Shown in pieces: positions 7,701 to 17,278 of a stretch of 64,000 nucleotides of DNA (the stretch's first letter is position 1; every line of letters starts with the position of its first letter). The notes under the pieces were generated by a model that saw nothing but the letters and a program-made list of their open reading frames with translations, was not told the DNA's origin and made no database searches. A program made the position numbers and the translations under genes. The DNA is from Sphingomonadales bacterium (GTDB lineage: Bacteria; Pseudomonadota; Alphaproteobacteria; Sphingomonadales; Sphingomonadaceae). The DNA lies in contig JADKCA010000006.1 in the NCBI GenBank assembly GCA_016714795.1, positions 124,001 through 188,000 on the forward strand, in the 5' to 3' direction.

Positions 7701-9920
7701 TCAGCGCCGTCCCTTGTGGCGGATATTGGCAGGCCGCCCACGCTTGCCCATCGGCGGACGGCGCTTGCGGTCCCCGCGCGGCGGCATTGGCAAATGGCTC
7801 GCGCCTTCAGGCAGTTCAAAGCGAAGCGCGCCGGACACGGGGTTGGCTTCCGCAAGCCGCAACTGGATCGACTGGCCAATATGATAGGTGTCGCCGCTCT
7901 GCTCGCCGGTCAGCGTCTTGTGCGTCTCGTCGAAACGGAAATAATCTGCGCCCAGCGTGGAAACCGGCACCAGCCCATCCCCGCCCAGTCCTTCCACCGT
8001 GGCGAAGAACCCGAAATTGGTGACGCCTGAAATGCGGCACTCCAGCACCTCCCCCACATGCATCGCCAGATAGGCCGCAACATAGCGATCAACCGTCTCG
8101 CGCTCTGCCTCCATCGCGCGACGTTCGGCGGCCGAGATCACTTCGCCGATCACCGTCATCCGTGCGGCATCATCCTCGGTCAGTTCGGTCGCGCGCGCCT
8201 GCGGACCCAGATCATAAGCCCCCACCAGCGCGCGGTGCACCAGCAAGTCAGCATAGCGGCGAATGGGCGAGGTGAAGTGTGCATAGCTCCCCAGCGCCAG
8301 CCCGAAATGACCAGCATTTTGCGGTGCATAATAGGCCTGTGTCTGGCTGCGCAAAATCTGTTCCATCACCACCGTCTTGAAGTCCGCCTCTCCCAGCCGC
8401 TCGATCACGCGGTTGAAGGTGGAGGGGCGGATGACCTGACCGAGCGCGAGGCTGAGATCGAACGTCTCCAGATATTCCTTGAGCGTGACGAGCTTTTCAC
8501 GCGCAGGCGGCTCATGCACGCGGTACATGCACGGGGCCTTGCGTTCTTCCAGCGCCTTGGCGGCTGCAACGTTGGCCGCAATCATGAAATCCTCGATCAG
8601 CCGGTGCGCATCGAGCCGTTCGCGCGGCGCAACCGACATGATGCGCCCATCCTTGTCCAGCACGACACGCCGTTCGGGAATGTCCAGCTCCAGCGGCTCA
8701 CGATGCGCGCGCGCCTTCTCCAGCGCACGCCAGCAGGCCCAGAGGGGTTTGAGCGCAGTTTCAAGCAAGTCATGCGACGCGCCCCCATCCATCGCCGCCT
8801 GCGCATCTTCATAGGGGATGTTCGCCGCCACCCGGATCACCGCGCGCGAAAAGCGCCAGCTTTTGAGCTGCCCATCCGCATCAATCACCATATGGCAGGC
8901 GAGTGCCGCGCGATCCTCTCCGCTCCGCAGCGAGCAGATGTCCGCCGACAAGGCTTCAGGCAGCATCGGCACCACCAGATCGGGGAAATAGACACTATTC
9001 CCCCGTTTCCGCGCCTCACGATCCAACTGTGAGCCGGGGCGGACATAGAAGCTCACATCGGCAATTGCGACTATCGCATCAAAGCCGCCATCATCGCGCG
9101 GGGAGGCCCAGACGGCATCGTCAAAATCGCGCGCGTCAACAGGGTCAATCGCCACGATAGGCAAATGACGCAGGTCTTCGCGGCTGCCCAGATCATGCCC
9201 CGCCATTCGCTCCGCCTCATCCAGCAGATGTTCCGAAAACAGATGCGGGATGCCGAACTTGTGGATGGCGATCAGGCTGAAGCTGCGCGGCGCGAACGGA
9301 TCGCCCAGAATTTCGGTCACCTTGGCCGTGATGCGCGGTGGACGCCCGGTCTTTTCGGCAAGCACCAGATCACCCGCGCCCGCTTCACCCAGATCGGAAA
9401 TCATCGTATCGCGGCGTTCGCGCTTGTCCACCGGGCGCAGCCACCAGCGATCCCCCTCGCGCTCGACCACACCGAGCAGCAATTCTTCGCCGCGCGCCAG
9501 CTTCTTCATGGGGTGCGCCACCAGCCCTGGCCCGCGTTCCTCGGTGCGCGCCAAGATTCGGTCGCCCACGCCCAGAGCAGAGCGCCGCCCCTTTTCCACC
9601 ACGCGCAGGCGCGGCGGCGGCTTGCCTTCCGCTTCCCAGCGTTCGGGAACGGCGATCACATGATCCCCCTCCACATCCACCACGCGCAGCACGGTGACGC
9701 GCGGCACGCCACCCATCTTGTGAAAGGCGCGTCCGGGCGCGCTGTCGATCAGCCCCTCATCGCCCATATCCTTGAGCAACGCCTTGAGCTGGATCTTCTC
9801 CGCCCCCTTCAACCCAAAAGCGCGCCCGATCTCCCTCTTGCCCGCAGGCGTATCGGAGGTGGCGATGAAATCGAGGATTTGCTGACGCGAAGGCAGGCCG
9901 GGCATGGGATGTTTGGGCAT
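7701..9920 (-). CDS. rnr: Ribonuclease R
   Basis: 739 residues from the ATG at 9920. Order of domains: N-terminal winged helix, cold-shock domains, the RNB catalytic domain with the acidic cluster IDPVDARDFDDAVW, an S1 domain, then a basic tail ending NIRHKGRR. RNase R is a processive 3'-5' exoribonuclease that degrades structured RNA. A start at 9977 is possible but would overlap the divergent glpD gene. No convincing ribosome-binding site is visible, so the start is uncertain. It is followed by a 161-residue membrane protein gene 3 bases downstream. Confidence 0.94.
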   Translation of the reverse strand: MPKHPMPGLPSRQQILDFIATSDTPAGKREIGRAFGLKGAEKIQLKALLKDMGDEGLIDSAPGRAFHKMGGVPRVTVLRVVDVEGDHVIAVPERWEAEGKPPPRLRVVEKGRRSALGVGDRILARTEERGPGLVAHPMKKLARGEELLLGVVEREGDRWWLRPVDKRERRDTMISDLGEAGAGDLVLAEKTGRPPRITAKVTEILGDPFAPRSFSLIAIHKFGIPHLFSEHLLDEAERMAGHDLGSREDLRHLPIVAIDPVDARDFDDAVWASPRDDGGFDAIVAIADVSFYVRPGSQLDREARKRGNSVYFPDLVVPMLPEALSADICSLRSGEDRAALACHMVIDADGQLKSWRFSRAVIRVAANIPYEDAQAAMDGGASHDLLETALKPLWACWRALEKARAHREPLELDIPERRVVLDKDGRIMSVAPRERLDAHRLIEDFMIAANVAAAKALEERKAPCMYRVHEPPAREKLVTLKEYLETFDLSLALGQVIRPSTFNRVIERLGEADFKTVVMEQILRSQTQAYYAPQNAGHFGLALGSYAHFTSPIRRYADLLVHRALVGAYDLGPQARATELTEDDAARMTVIGEVISAAERRAMEAERETVDRYVAAYLAMHVGEVLECRISGVTNFGFFATVEGLGGDGLVPVSTLGADYFRFDETHKTLTGEQSGDTYHIGQSIQLRLAEANPVSGALRFELPEGASHLPMPPRGDRKRRPPMGKRGRPANIRHKGRR

Positions 9921-9975
9921 AGGTGTGAGATAGGGGCTTGGCGATAGAACGCCAACCGCTAATACCTGCACATTC

Positions 9976-11436
9976 ATGACCTACGATCTCATCATCATCG
10001 GCGGCGGCATCAACGGGGCTGCGATTGCGCGGGAGGCGGCGCTAAGCGGCTTGAAGGTGCTGCTTGCGGAAAAGGACGATCTGGCAAGCCACACCTCGTC
10101 TGCCTCTACCAAGCTGATCCATGGCGGCCTGCGTTATCTGGAATATTACGAGTTCCGGCTGGTGCGCGAGGCCTTGCAGGAGCGGGAGCGGCTGATGCGG
10201 CTGGCTCCGCACCTCATCCACCCGATGCAGTTCGTGCTGCCCCATATCAACGCGCCGCGACCGTGGCTTCTGGTCCGGCTGGGGCTGTGGATTTATGACC
10301 GGCTGGGCGGCAAGAGCAGCCTGCCCCGTTCACGCGCCTTGCGCCCGACAGATACGATGCTGCGTATGCCGTTGAAGGGAGAGCCGGGCGGCTTTGCCTA
10401 TTCGGATGGTTGGGTCGATGATTCCCGTTTCGTCGTTCTGAATGCGATGGATGCTGCGCGTCACGGCGCGGACATTCGCACACGCTGCGGCGTCACTGCT
10501 GCAAAGCGCGTCAAGGGCGTCTGGGCAGTCACGCTGGCGAATGGGGAGACCGTCTCGGCACGGGCGCTCGTCAATGCCGCAGGCCCATGGGTGGCAGACA
10601 TGGCGAAACAGTGCGGGATCGACGCAAAGGCGGGCGTTCGGCTGGTCAAGGGCAGCCACATCATTGTCGAGCAATTATTTGCGGGTGAGCAGGCCTATAT
10701 GCTTCAACAGCCCGATGGCCGGATCGTGTTCGCCATTCCCTATCTGGAGGGGCTGACGCTGATCGGAACCACCGATGTCCCAGTCACCTCACCAGACAAG
10801 GCCAAAATCTCCCGCAAGGAAATCGACTATCTTTGCGAGGCCGCCAACCGCTACTTCAAGCGCTCCATTGCACCGGCTGATGTGGTGGCCACCTATTCCG
10901 GCATCCGCCCGCTTTATGACGATGGAGCAAGCGACGCCAAGGCGGTCACCCGCGATTATGTTCTGGAGCTGGATACCAACGGGCCGCCGGTCCTGTCAGT
11001 CTATGGTGGCAAGATCACCACCGCACGGCATCTGGCCACGCGCGCCATGGCCAAGCTTGCCCCGGCGCTGGGCATCAGCACAGCACCCGACAACCGGATC
11101 GAACCCTATTCCGGCGGCAACCTTCCCCTGCCCTTCCCCGAATTCCTTCAGCGTGTGCGTGAGTTCTGGCCCTTTCTGGGGGAACAGCGCTCGCGCCGCA
11201 TGGCCAGCGCCTATGGCACATTGCTCAGCAACATCATGGAAGGCGTGACGTGCGAGTCCGATATGGGATTCCAGTTCGGCGGTGGCCTCACCCAGAAGGA
11301 AGTGGACTGGCTGATCAACCGCGAATGGGCGCGCACTCCGGCTGACATATTGGAGCGCCGCACCAAGCTGGGCCTGATGACCGGGCCAGAGACAGAGACC
11401 GCGCTGGCACATTATATGGAAGGATTGCTGCCATGA
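9976..11436 (+). CDS. glpD: Aerobic glycerol-3-phosphate dehydrogenase
   Basis: 486 residues. The N-terminal FAD-binding motif GGGINGAAIAREA is followed by HTSSASTKLIHGGLRYLE, typical of GlpD. The enzyme oxidises sn-glycerol-3-phosphate to dihydroxyacetone phosphate at the inner membrane and passes electrons to quinone. It is first in a glpD-glpK-sirtuin operon; its stop overlaps the glpK start as ATGA. It is divergent from rnr with about 55 bases between starts. No glpF or glpR is present in the window. Confidence 0.95.
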   Translation: MTYDLIIIGGGINGAAIAREAALSGLKVLLAEKDDLASHTSSASTKLIHGGLRYLEYYEFRLVREALQERERLMRLAPHLIHPMQFVLPHINAPRPWLLVRLGLWIYDRLGGKSSLPRSRALRPTDTMLRMPLKGEPGGFAYSDGWVDDSRFVVLNAMDAARHGADIRTRCGVTAAKRVKGVWAVTLANGETVSARALVNAAGPWVADMAKQCGIDAKAGVRLVKGSHIIVEQLFAGEQAYMLQQPDGRIVFAIPYLEGLTLIGTTDVPVTSPDKAKISRKEIDYLCEAANRYFKRSIAPADVVATYSGIRPLYDDGASDAKAVTRDYVLELDTNGPPVLSVYGGKITTARHLATRAMAKLAPALGISTAPDNRIEPYSGGNLPLPFPEFLQRVREFWPFLGEQRSRRMASAYGTLLSNIMEGVTCESDMGFQFGGGLTQKEVDWLINREWARTPADILERRTKLGLMTGPETETALAHYMEGLLP

Positions 11437-12887
11437 TTCTCGCCATTGATCAGGGCACCACTTCGTCGCGCGCGATCCGCTTTGCGCCGGACGGCACAAT
11501 CCTCGCTGTAGCGCAGCAGGAATTCCCGCAGCTCTACCCCGCCAATGGCTGGGTGGAGCATGACCCCGAAGCGATCTGGGCCTCCACGCTGGAAACCGCG
11601 CATCAGGCGATGGATGATGGCGTGACGGCCGTCGGCATCACCAACCAGCGCGAAACCATCCTGATCTGGGACCGGACGACGGGCGCACCGCTGCACAATG
11701 CCATTGTCTGGCAGGACCGGCGCACGGCGGATCTCTGCCTGGCCATGAAAAGTGACGGCATGGAGCCCGATGTGCAGGCGCGGACCGGCTTGCTGCTCGA
11801 TCCCTATTTCAGCGGCTCCAAGCTCAAATGGCTGCTCGATACTGTGCCGCGCGCGCGGGCGTTGGCGGAGCGCGGCCAGCTGGCGGCGGGCACCATCGAC
11901 AGCTTCCTGCTCTGGCGGCTGACCGGCGGGCGCGTCCACGCCACCGATGTGACCAATGCCGGGCGGACGATGCTGTTCAACATCCATGCCATGGACTGGG
12001 ATGAGGACCTGCTCAAACTCTTCGCCATTCCGCGCGGCATTCTTCCCGAAGTCCACGCCAACACCCATCTGTTCGGTGAGACGGACCCTGCGCTGTTTGG
12101 CCGCGCCATTCCGATTGCGGGCATGGCGGGAGACCAGCAATCGGCGCTGATCGGGCAGGCCTGTTTCAAGCCCGGCATGGTCAAATCCACCTATGGCACA
12201 GGCTGCTTCATGCTGGTCAACACCGGCAGCGAGGCGCGCACCTCCACCAACCGGCTGCTGACCACGCCCGCCTATCGCATCGGCCAAGAGACGGCCTATG
12301 CCATTGAAGGCTCCATCTTCGTGGCGGGGGCGGCGATCAAATGGCTGCGCGACAAGGTGGGGCTGATCCACGCGTCTGAAGATAGCGAAGCTATGGCGCG
12401 CGCGGCCAATCCGGATCACGGCGTCACCATCGTGCCCGCATTCGTGGGGCTGGGCGCGCCCTGGTGGGAACCGGAGGCACGCGGGCTGATCACCGGCCTG
12501 ACGCTGGATACAACCGCCGCCGATCTGGTGCGCGCCACGCTGGAAGCCATCGCCTTCCAGACGCGCGATCTGGCCGAGGCGATGACGCGCGATGGTGCTC
12601 CCGCGCCTGCCGCAATCCGCATTGACGGCGGAATGAGCCAGAATGGCTGGTTTGCGCAATTCCTGGCGGATACGCTGGGCACACCGGTGGAGCGCCCGGC
12701 CAGCCATGAAACGACCGCGCTGGGGGCCGCAGCATTGGCCGGCATCACAACGGGCGCTTTTGCCGATGCGCAGGATTTCGCCGCCCGTTGGCAGGCACAG
12801 GACCGCTTCACCCCCGCGATGGATGAAGCGCTGCGCGCGCGGCTCTATGCGCAATGGGGCAAGGCGGTGGAAAGAACGCTGGCATGA
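11433..12887 (+). CDS. glpK: Glycerol kinase
   Basis: 484 residues of the FGGY kinase family. It opens MILAIDQGTTSSRAIRF, the ATP/phosphate-binding start of the family; GITNQRET and the late DGGMSQN segment are also typical. It phosphorylates glycerol to glycerol-3-phosphate, feeding GlpD. Both ends overlap neighbours: ATGA with glpD upstream and ATGA with the sirtuin gene downstream, so all three are translationally coupled. Confidence 0.95.
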   Translation: MILAIDQGTTSSRAIRFAPDGTILAVAQQEFPQLYPANGWVEHDPEAIWASTLETAHQAMDDGVTAVGITNQRETILIWDRTTGAPLHNAIVWQDRRTADLCLAMKSDGMEPDVQARTGLLLDPYFSGSKLKWLLDTVPRARALAERGQLAAGTIDSFLLWRLTGGRVHATDVTNAGRTMLFNIHAMDWDEDLLKLFAIPRGILPEVHANTHLFGETDPALFGRAIPIAGMAGDQQSALIGQACFKPGMVKSTYGTGCFMLVNTGSEARTSTNRLLTTPAYRIGQETAYAIEGSIFVAGAAIKWLRDKVGLIHASEDSEAMARAANPDHGVTIVPAFVGLGAPWWEPEARGLITGLTLDTTAADLVRATLEAIAFQTRDLAEAMTRDGAPAPAAIRIDGGMSQNGWFAQFLADTLGTPVERPASHETTALGAAALAGITTGAFADAQDFAARWQAQDRFTPAMDEALRARLYAQWGKAVERTLA

Positions 12888-13609
12888 GCTTCAACCCGGA
12901 CACAATCCGCAACATCGTGGTCCTCACGGGGGCGGGCATCAGCGCCGAAAGCGGCATCGGCACCTTCCGCGACAAGGGCGGGCTATGGGAAAAGCACCGC
13001 ATCGAGGATGTCGCCACGCCCGAAGCCTTTGCCAAAGACCCTGATCTGGTCTTTCGCTTTTATGATCAGCGCCGCGCCAACATCCAGGCCGCACAACCCA
13101 ATCCCGCGCATTGGGCGCTCGCCGCGCTGGACGCTCATTGGCCCGGTATGCTCACCATCGTCACCCAGAATGTCGATGACCTGCACGAACGCGCAGGCGC
13201 GCGGCGGCTGATTCACATGCATGGCGAGCATCTGTCTGCCTGGTGCAGGGCCTGCGATGCCCGCACCCGCTGGCACGATCCGCTCGCCCACCGCCCGCCT
13301 TGCCCAAGCTGCGGGCAATCCGCGTTAAGGCCGGACATCGTGTGGTTCGGCGAAATCCCCTACCGCATGGACGAGATTGATCTGGCACTGGTCGATGCGG
13401 ATCTGTTCGTTTCCATAGGCACATCGGGCGCGGTCTATCCGGCGGCGGGCTATGTCCAGACAGCGCGGCATTATGGCGCGTGGACGCTGGAGCTTAATCT
13501 GGAGCCATCACAGGGCAGCATCCTGTTCCATGAAACGCGGCTCGGCAAAGCCACCGATCTGGTGCCTGATTTTGTGCGGGAGTTGCTGGGGGAGGAGGTG
13601 CTGGATTGA
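12884..13609 (+). CDS. cobB: NAD-dependent protein deacylase, CobB/sirtuin family
   Basis: 241 residues. Shows GAGISAESGIGTFR (about 17-29), TQNVDDLHERAG, the catalytic His in MHGE (about 113), and two zinc CxxC pairs (about 121/124 and 140/143). Tyr60 and Arg63 (FYDQRR) match the Tyr-x-x-Arg pair that lets SIRT5/CobB-type enzymes accept succinyl or malonyl lysine as well as acetyl lysine. It is translationally coupled to glpK by ATGA, suggesting acyl-lysine control linked to glycerol metabolism. That link is inference. Confidence 0.93.
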   Translation: MSFNPDTIRNIVVLTGAGISAESGIGTFRDKGGLWEKHRIEDVATPEAFAKDPDLVFRFYDQRRANIQAAQPNPAHWALAALDAHWPGMLTIVTQNVDDLHERAGARRLIHMHGEHLSAWCRACDARTRWHDPLAHRPPCPSCGQSALRPDIVWFGEIPYRMDEIDLALVDADLFVSIGTSGAVYPAAGYVQTARHYGAWTLELNLEPSQGSILFHETRLGKATDLVPDFVRELLGEEVLD

Positions 13610-13623
13610 GGGGGAAAATCACT

Positions 13624-13742
13624 CCGTTCGTCCTGAGTAGGGACTGAGCGGATGCGAAGGCCCGTATCGAAGGACCGCCCTTCGATACGCCCCTTCAGCT
13701 TCCGCTTCGCTCCAGCTTCTGCGGCTACTCAGGGCAAACGGA
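13624..13742. repeat. Compound intergenic inverted repeat
   Basis: Between two converging genes. Outer arms CCGTTCGTCCTGAGTAG and CTACTCAGGGCAAACGG are imperfect complements. An inner hairpin at 13664-13688 has GTATCGAAGG pairing exactly with CCTTCGATAC. The CCTGAG/TCGAAGGA words recur at 60362-60440, so this belongs to a dispersed family. No transposase is present. Confidence 0.65.
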
Positions 13743-13766
13743 AATTTTAATTGTTCCGCCGTTTCC

Positions 13767-14288
13767 TCAAACCAACCCCAGTTTCTCCGCCGCCAGACAC
13801 AACAAGGTCAGCACCAGCCCCAACAGAAACGACCGATAGGCATAGCCCAGAAAGCGATATTTCTTGTTCTGGAGAACCTGCCCGTTCTGATACACGTCGC
13901 GCAGCATGGTGCGGTAAATCTGTTCGTCGCTTTCCAGATTGTCGAGCACCCGCTCCACATAATCGGCTTCGCCCATTCGGGTAAAATAGCCGAAAAACAG
14001 AATGTTGGTCCCCGCATCCTTTTGCGGCTTCACAGCGGGCATGATCGCAAACACCGCAAGCATGGCGGAGAGAAATGCAAAGCCGATCAGCACGAACAGC
14101 GCCAGCGTCAGCCCGTCACGGCTCGCCTGACTGACCGAGATGGTGAACACCACAAACGTCGCGCCCATCAGGATCGAGGCCTTCTGGTCCGCCATTTGCG
14201 AAAGCGTGACGTTGATCTGCTGCGTGGTGCGCACCAGATGGATCGCGTTGGGGGGAAAGGCTCTGGGTTTGGGCGTCTCGTCGCTCAT
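13767..14288 (-). CDS. Pycsar-effector-like (PycTM/DUF5706) membrane protein, orphan
   Basis: 173 residues. Two N-terminal membrane helices start within QMADQKASILMGATFVVFTI, a soluble middle contains NILFFGYFTRM and MLRDVYQNGQVLQNKKYR, and a last membrane helix ends the protein. The order DQKAS helix, LFFG, Y-G-VL-KYR, helix resembles the PycTM effector domain of Pycsar antiphage systems. No cyclic-nucleotide synthase or HD phosphohydrolase is nearby. It lies alone between sirtuin and folP, so defence function is doubtful; close relatives seem to occur as stand-alone genes in sphingomonads. The start at 14288 has GGGGA 6-7 bases upstream. Confidence 0.7.
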   Translation of the reverse strand: MSDETPKPRAFPPNAIHLVRTTQQINVTLSQMADQKASILMGATFVVFTISVSQASRDGLTLALFVLIGFAFLSAMLAVFAIMPAVKPQKDAGTNILFFGYFTRMGEADYVERVLDNLESDEQIYRTMLRDVYQNGQVLQNKKYRFLGYAYRSFLLGLVLTLLCLAAEKLGLV

Positions 14289-14352
14289 CTGGTCTCCCCT
14301 CGGCGCGTTTGTATGGCACAGATGTGACACGCGGGAGCGGGCTTGCCAAGCC

Positions 14353-15465
14353 TCAGGACGGGCTGAGCGCCTGATCGCGCAAGCCGCGCCACACGCGCAG
14401 CGCCTGCACCGTTTCAAACACGTCATGGACGCGCACGATCTGCACGCCCAGTTCGGCGGCCTTGAGCGCGAGCGCGACGCTGCCGCCGAGCCGCTGATCC
14501 GCCGGGGCCTCATTGGCGAGCGCGCCGACGATGCGCTTGCGGCTCGCCCCCAGCAGGATCGGCACACCCAGGCCATGCAGCAGCGCCAGCCCGTTGATGA
14601 CCGCCAGATTGGCCGCGACACTCGCCTTGCCAAAGCCGATGCCGGGATCGGCAATGATGCGGCCGCGCGGCACGCCTGCCGCCTCCACCGCAGCGATGCG
14701 CTCTTCCAGCCAGTCGTAAATCTCGATCAGCGGGTCGGCACCATTATCCTGCGCATGAGGATCATTGGGTTTGCCAGAATAGTGCATCAGCACCACCGGC
14801 GCGCCGGACCGAACGACAACCTCCAGCGCGCGATCATCATAGAGCAAGGCGGAGACATCATTGACCAGATGCGCGCCCGCCGCGAGCCCCGCCTCCATCA
14901 CGGCGGCCTTGCGCGTGTCGAGCGAGAGCGCGATGCCGCTGTCTTTGAGCCGCTCCACAATCGGAAGGACGCGCGCTTTTTCATCCTCTTCCCACACCGT
15001 TTCCGCGCCGGGACGAGTCGATTCGCCGCCTATGTCGATGATGGCCGCGCACGTCGCTGCCATATCCACTGCCAGCGCCGCTGCCCCTGCTGGATCATCC
15101 AGATGGTCGCTGCCGCCCGAAAAGCTGTCCGGCGTGATGTTGAGGATCGCCATCACCTGCGGCTGATCGAGCCGGACGATGCGGCTGCCCAGTTCCAGCG
15201 CGGCGCGCGGGCTCGTCACGCGCGCGATGGTGCGGCGCGCGGCCTCCTGCTGTTCGGAAGAAACGCCTGCCAGCCAGTCCTCGATCCGGTCGATGGGCAC
15301 CAGCCACTGGCCGCAGCGCGTGCCGCCTTCAACCGCGATCACTTCCCACTGGCTGAAAAACTGCATCCCGCCCGCGATCCGCGCGAACTGGCCATCATAA
15401 CCAAACGGCGCGTCGATCAGGCCGGTGGGGCGGAAATAGAGGCGCGCGGTGGCAGAGACGGTCAT
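14353..15465 (-). CDS. folP: Dihydropteroate synthase
   Basis: 370 residues, about 90 longer at the N terminus than typical 280-residue DHPS. The catalytic TIM barrel begins near residue 105 with AILNITPDSFSGG (pterin-phosphate loop), followed by DIGGESTRPGA, DPGIGFGK and GASRKR. It condenses p-aminobenzoate with dihydropterin pyrophosphate in folate synthesis and is the sulfonamide target. The N-terminal extension (FGYDGQFARIAGGMQFFSQW) has no obvious domain. The next gene upstream on this strand ends 9 bases before its start. Confidence 0.93.
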   Translation of the reverse strand: MTVSATARLYFRPTGLIDAPFGYDGQFARIAGGMQFFSQWEVIAVEGGTRCGQWLVPIDRIEDWLAGVSSEQQEAARRTIARVTSPRAALELGSRIVRLDQPQVMAILNITPDSFSGGSDHLDDPAGAAALAVDMAATCAAIIDIGGESTRPGAETVWEEDEKARVLPIVERLKDSGIALSLDTRKAAVMEAGLAAGAHLVNDVSALLYDDRALEVVVRSGAPVVLMHYSGKPNDPHAQDNGADPLIEIYDWLEERIAAVEAAGVPRGRIIADPGIGFGKASVAANLAVINGLALLHGLGVPILLGASRKRIVGALANEAPADQRLGGSVALALKAAELGVQIVRVHDVFETVQALRVWRGLRDQALSPS

Positions 15466-15474
15466 GGGTGGGGC

Positions 15475-16074
15475 TTATCCATAGTTGAAGCTGATGCTGA
15501 TCCGGTCACTCTTGGCCTGACTGGCCATCACTTCATGCCGCAGCCAGCTTTCCCACAGGAATATCGAGCCGGGCGAGGGTTTGGCATAGACGAAGGGCTG
15601 CACCGCTTCCGGCGCATCTTCCCGCCGCATCGGCGCGCCCATCATGAAGGGCAGGCGCGGATCTTCAAGCTTCAGGCTGCCCGCCCCTTCGGGCACGCGC
15701 ACATAGACCGTTCCGGAAATCACCGAATGCGGATGGATATGGCCAGAGTGCATCCCGCCGGGCTTCAGGATATTGACCCACAGGCTGTTGCAGCGGAGTT
15801 TGAGCCCCGGCGCGAAATCGCAGGCCTTGGCGAATGTCTTCACATGCTTGTCGATAATCTTTTTCAGATCGGCAAAGCCCGGATCGCGCTGCGGCAGATC
15901 ATCCAGGGAGGAATAGGACGTATAGCCGGGATAGGCATTTTCCTTGGACCAAAGCCGCCCGGCCTTGTCCTCCTTTTCGAACACGCGGCAGCTATGTTCC
16001 AGCTCTGCGAGCAGTCCGGCATCGGCGGCCACATCCTGATAGAAGGGTGTGGCGAACAGGGATTTGATTGGCAT
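15475..16074 (-). CDS. 2OG-Fe(II) oxygenase-like protein (TIGR02466-type)
   Basis: 199 residues. The core GGMHSGHIHPHSVISGTVYV gives a His-rich jelly-roll segment, LWESWLRHEV a second His, and RISISFN a basic residue that would bind 2-oxoglutarate. This layout matches the putative 2OG-Fe(II) oxygenase family that NCBI names TIGR02466. Substrate unknown; related proteins include prolyl or arginyl hydroxylases. The ATG at 16074 gives the family-like N terminus MPIKSLFATPFY. It lies 9 bases upstream of folP on the same strand, so they are likely co-transcribed. Confidence 0.78.
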   Translation of the reverse strand: MPIKSLFATPFYQDVAADAGLLAELEHSCRVFEKEDKAGRLWSKENAYPGYTSYSSLDDLPQRDPGFADLKKIIDKHVKTFAKACDFAPGLKLRCNSLWVNILKPGGMHSGHIHPHSVISGTVYVRVPEGAGSLKLEDPRLPFMMGAPMRREDAPEAVQPFVYAKPSPGSIFLWESWLRHEVMASQAKSDRISISFNYG

Positions 16075-16084
16075 GGACGCCGCT

Positions 16085-17186
16085 CTAGCGGTTGGCTGTG
16101 GAGCGGACAACCGGCTTGTGGAACGCGGCGACCGCAGACGAAATCGACTGCATGAACGCCTTGCGCTCCGGAATGGAGGCGCTGGTCTGTCCAATCAGGA
16201 CCACGACGGCATAGCTGGTGCCATCGGGGGCCGTGATAAGCGCCACGTCATTATAGCCCGCCGTCGTGCCATTCAGATCCTGGCCCGTCCCGGTCTTGTG
16301 CGCAAAGCGCCAGCCGGGCGGCCACGCCCCCCTTCAAGCGTTCCGGCCCGGTTTTGGATTCGCTCATCCGCGCCAGCAGATATTCGGTAGAGCGTTGACT
16401 GAGCAAATTGCCCTTTTGCAGCCGCATCAATGCGCGAGCGATGGCGACAGGAGAGGCTCCGTCCACAGGGTCCGCCACATAGCGGTCAAACGCCGCCTGC
16501 CGCGTTTCCAGCGTCAGCTTGGCGCGCGCCTCCTGAAAGGCGCGGCCCTTTGCCATATCCGCCTGCCAGATCAGCCCTGCCGTGCCCGCCTGCAACTGCG
16601 CCTCTCCGGGGCCGAAGCGGATCGACCCCAGCCGGTTGTCGATCAGGAAGCGGCGCACCGCCTCTGGCCCGCCCGCCTTGCGCAGCAATATGTCATTGGC
16701 GCTATTGTCGGAAAGGATCATCTGGAAGCGGATCAGATCACCCACCGTCGTCTCGAAGCTCTTGCCGGATTGCACATATTGCATGATCGGCTGGTTGAAG
16801 ACGGTGCGGTCCTTCTCGGTCACCGTTACGGGATCATCGAGGCTGATCTTGCCCCGGTCCACGGCATCCAGCACCGTCAGCGCCACCCAGAGTTTGGAGA
16901 CGCTTTGCTGAGGAAAGAAATCACTGCCCTGATTGGCGATGGTCCACGGGGCATCATTGCGCATGATCGCCAGCCCGACATGCCCTTTGAAATTGCGCAC
17001 GATGGACGCCACGGCTTGTGTCAGCCCGGCCGGCGGCGTGGTCGCCAAAGGAGAAACCGGCACCGGCCGCACGATGGGAGGCGGCCCCACAACCGGGCGG
17101 GTGGGCTGCGGCGCAGGCGTGGACGAACAGGCCGCCAGCAGGGCGGATGCCAGAAACGGGACCAGGCGACGCAGAAATACTCTCAT
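16085..17186 (-). pseudogene. Class A beta-lactamase-like serine hydrolase lipoprotein, frameshifted
   Basis: The N terminus has a lipoprotein signal with lipobox LLAAC (Cys20), then SVSK (about 95-98, nucleophile Ser and Lys) and SDN (about 159-161). The matching KTG motif appears only in another frame as FAHKTGTGQ. One extra G in the GGG run at 16316-16318 explains this: removing it restores an uninterrupted protein to the TAG at 16085-16087. As it stands translation stops early at 16251 and the KTG strand is lost. Either a recent inactivating insertion or a consensus error. If intact, it would be a periplasmic penicillin-binding/beta-lactamase-fold hydrolase. Confidence 0.8.
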
Positions 17187-17278
17187 GATCCTGCCCTAGC
17201 CCCTTGGCGGAGCAAAAGAATCCCCCGGCACGACAGAGCCTGCAAAAAGGGGGATGAACGGGGAAACCGGCCTCCCAA

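Noticed and set aside
14140..16155. 671-residue plus-strand open frame opposite folP and neighbours
   Set aside because: Antisense shadow of three well-supported genes; no domain-like segments.
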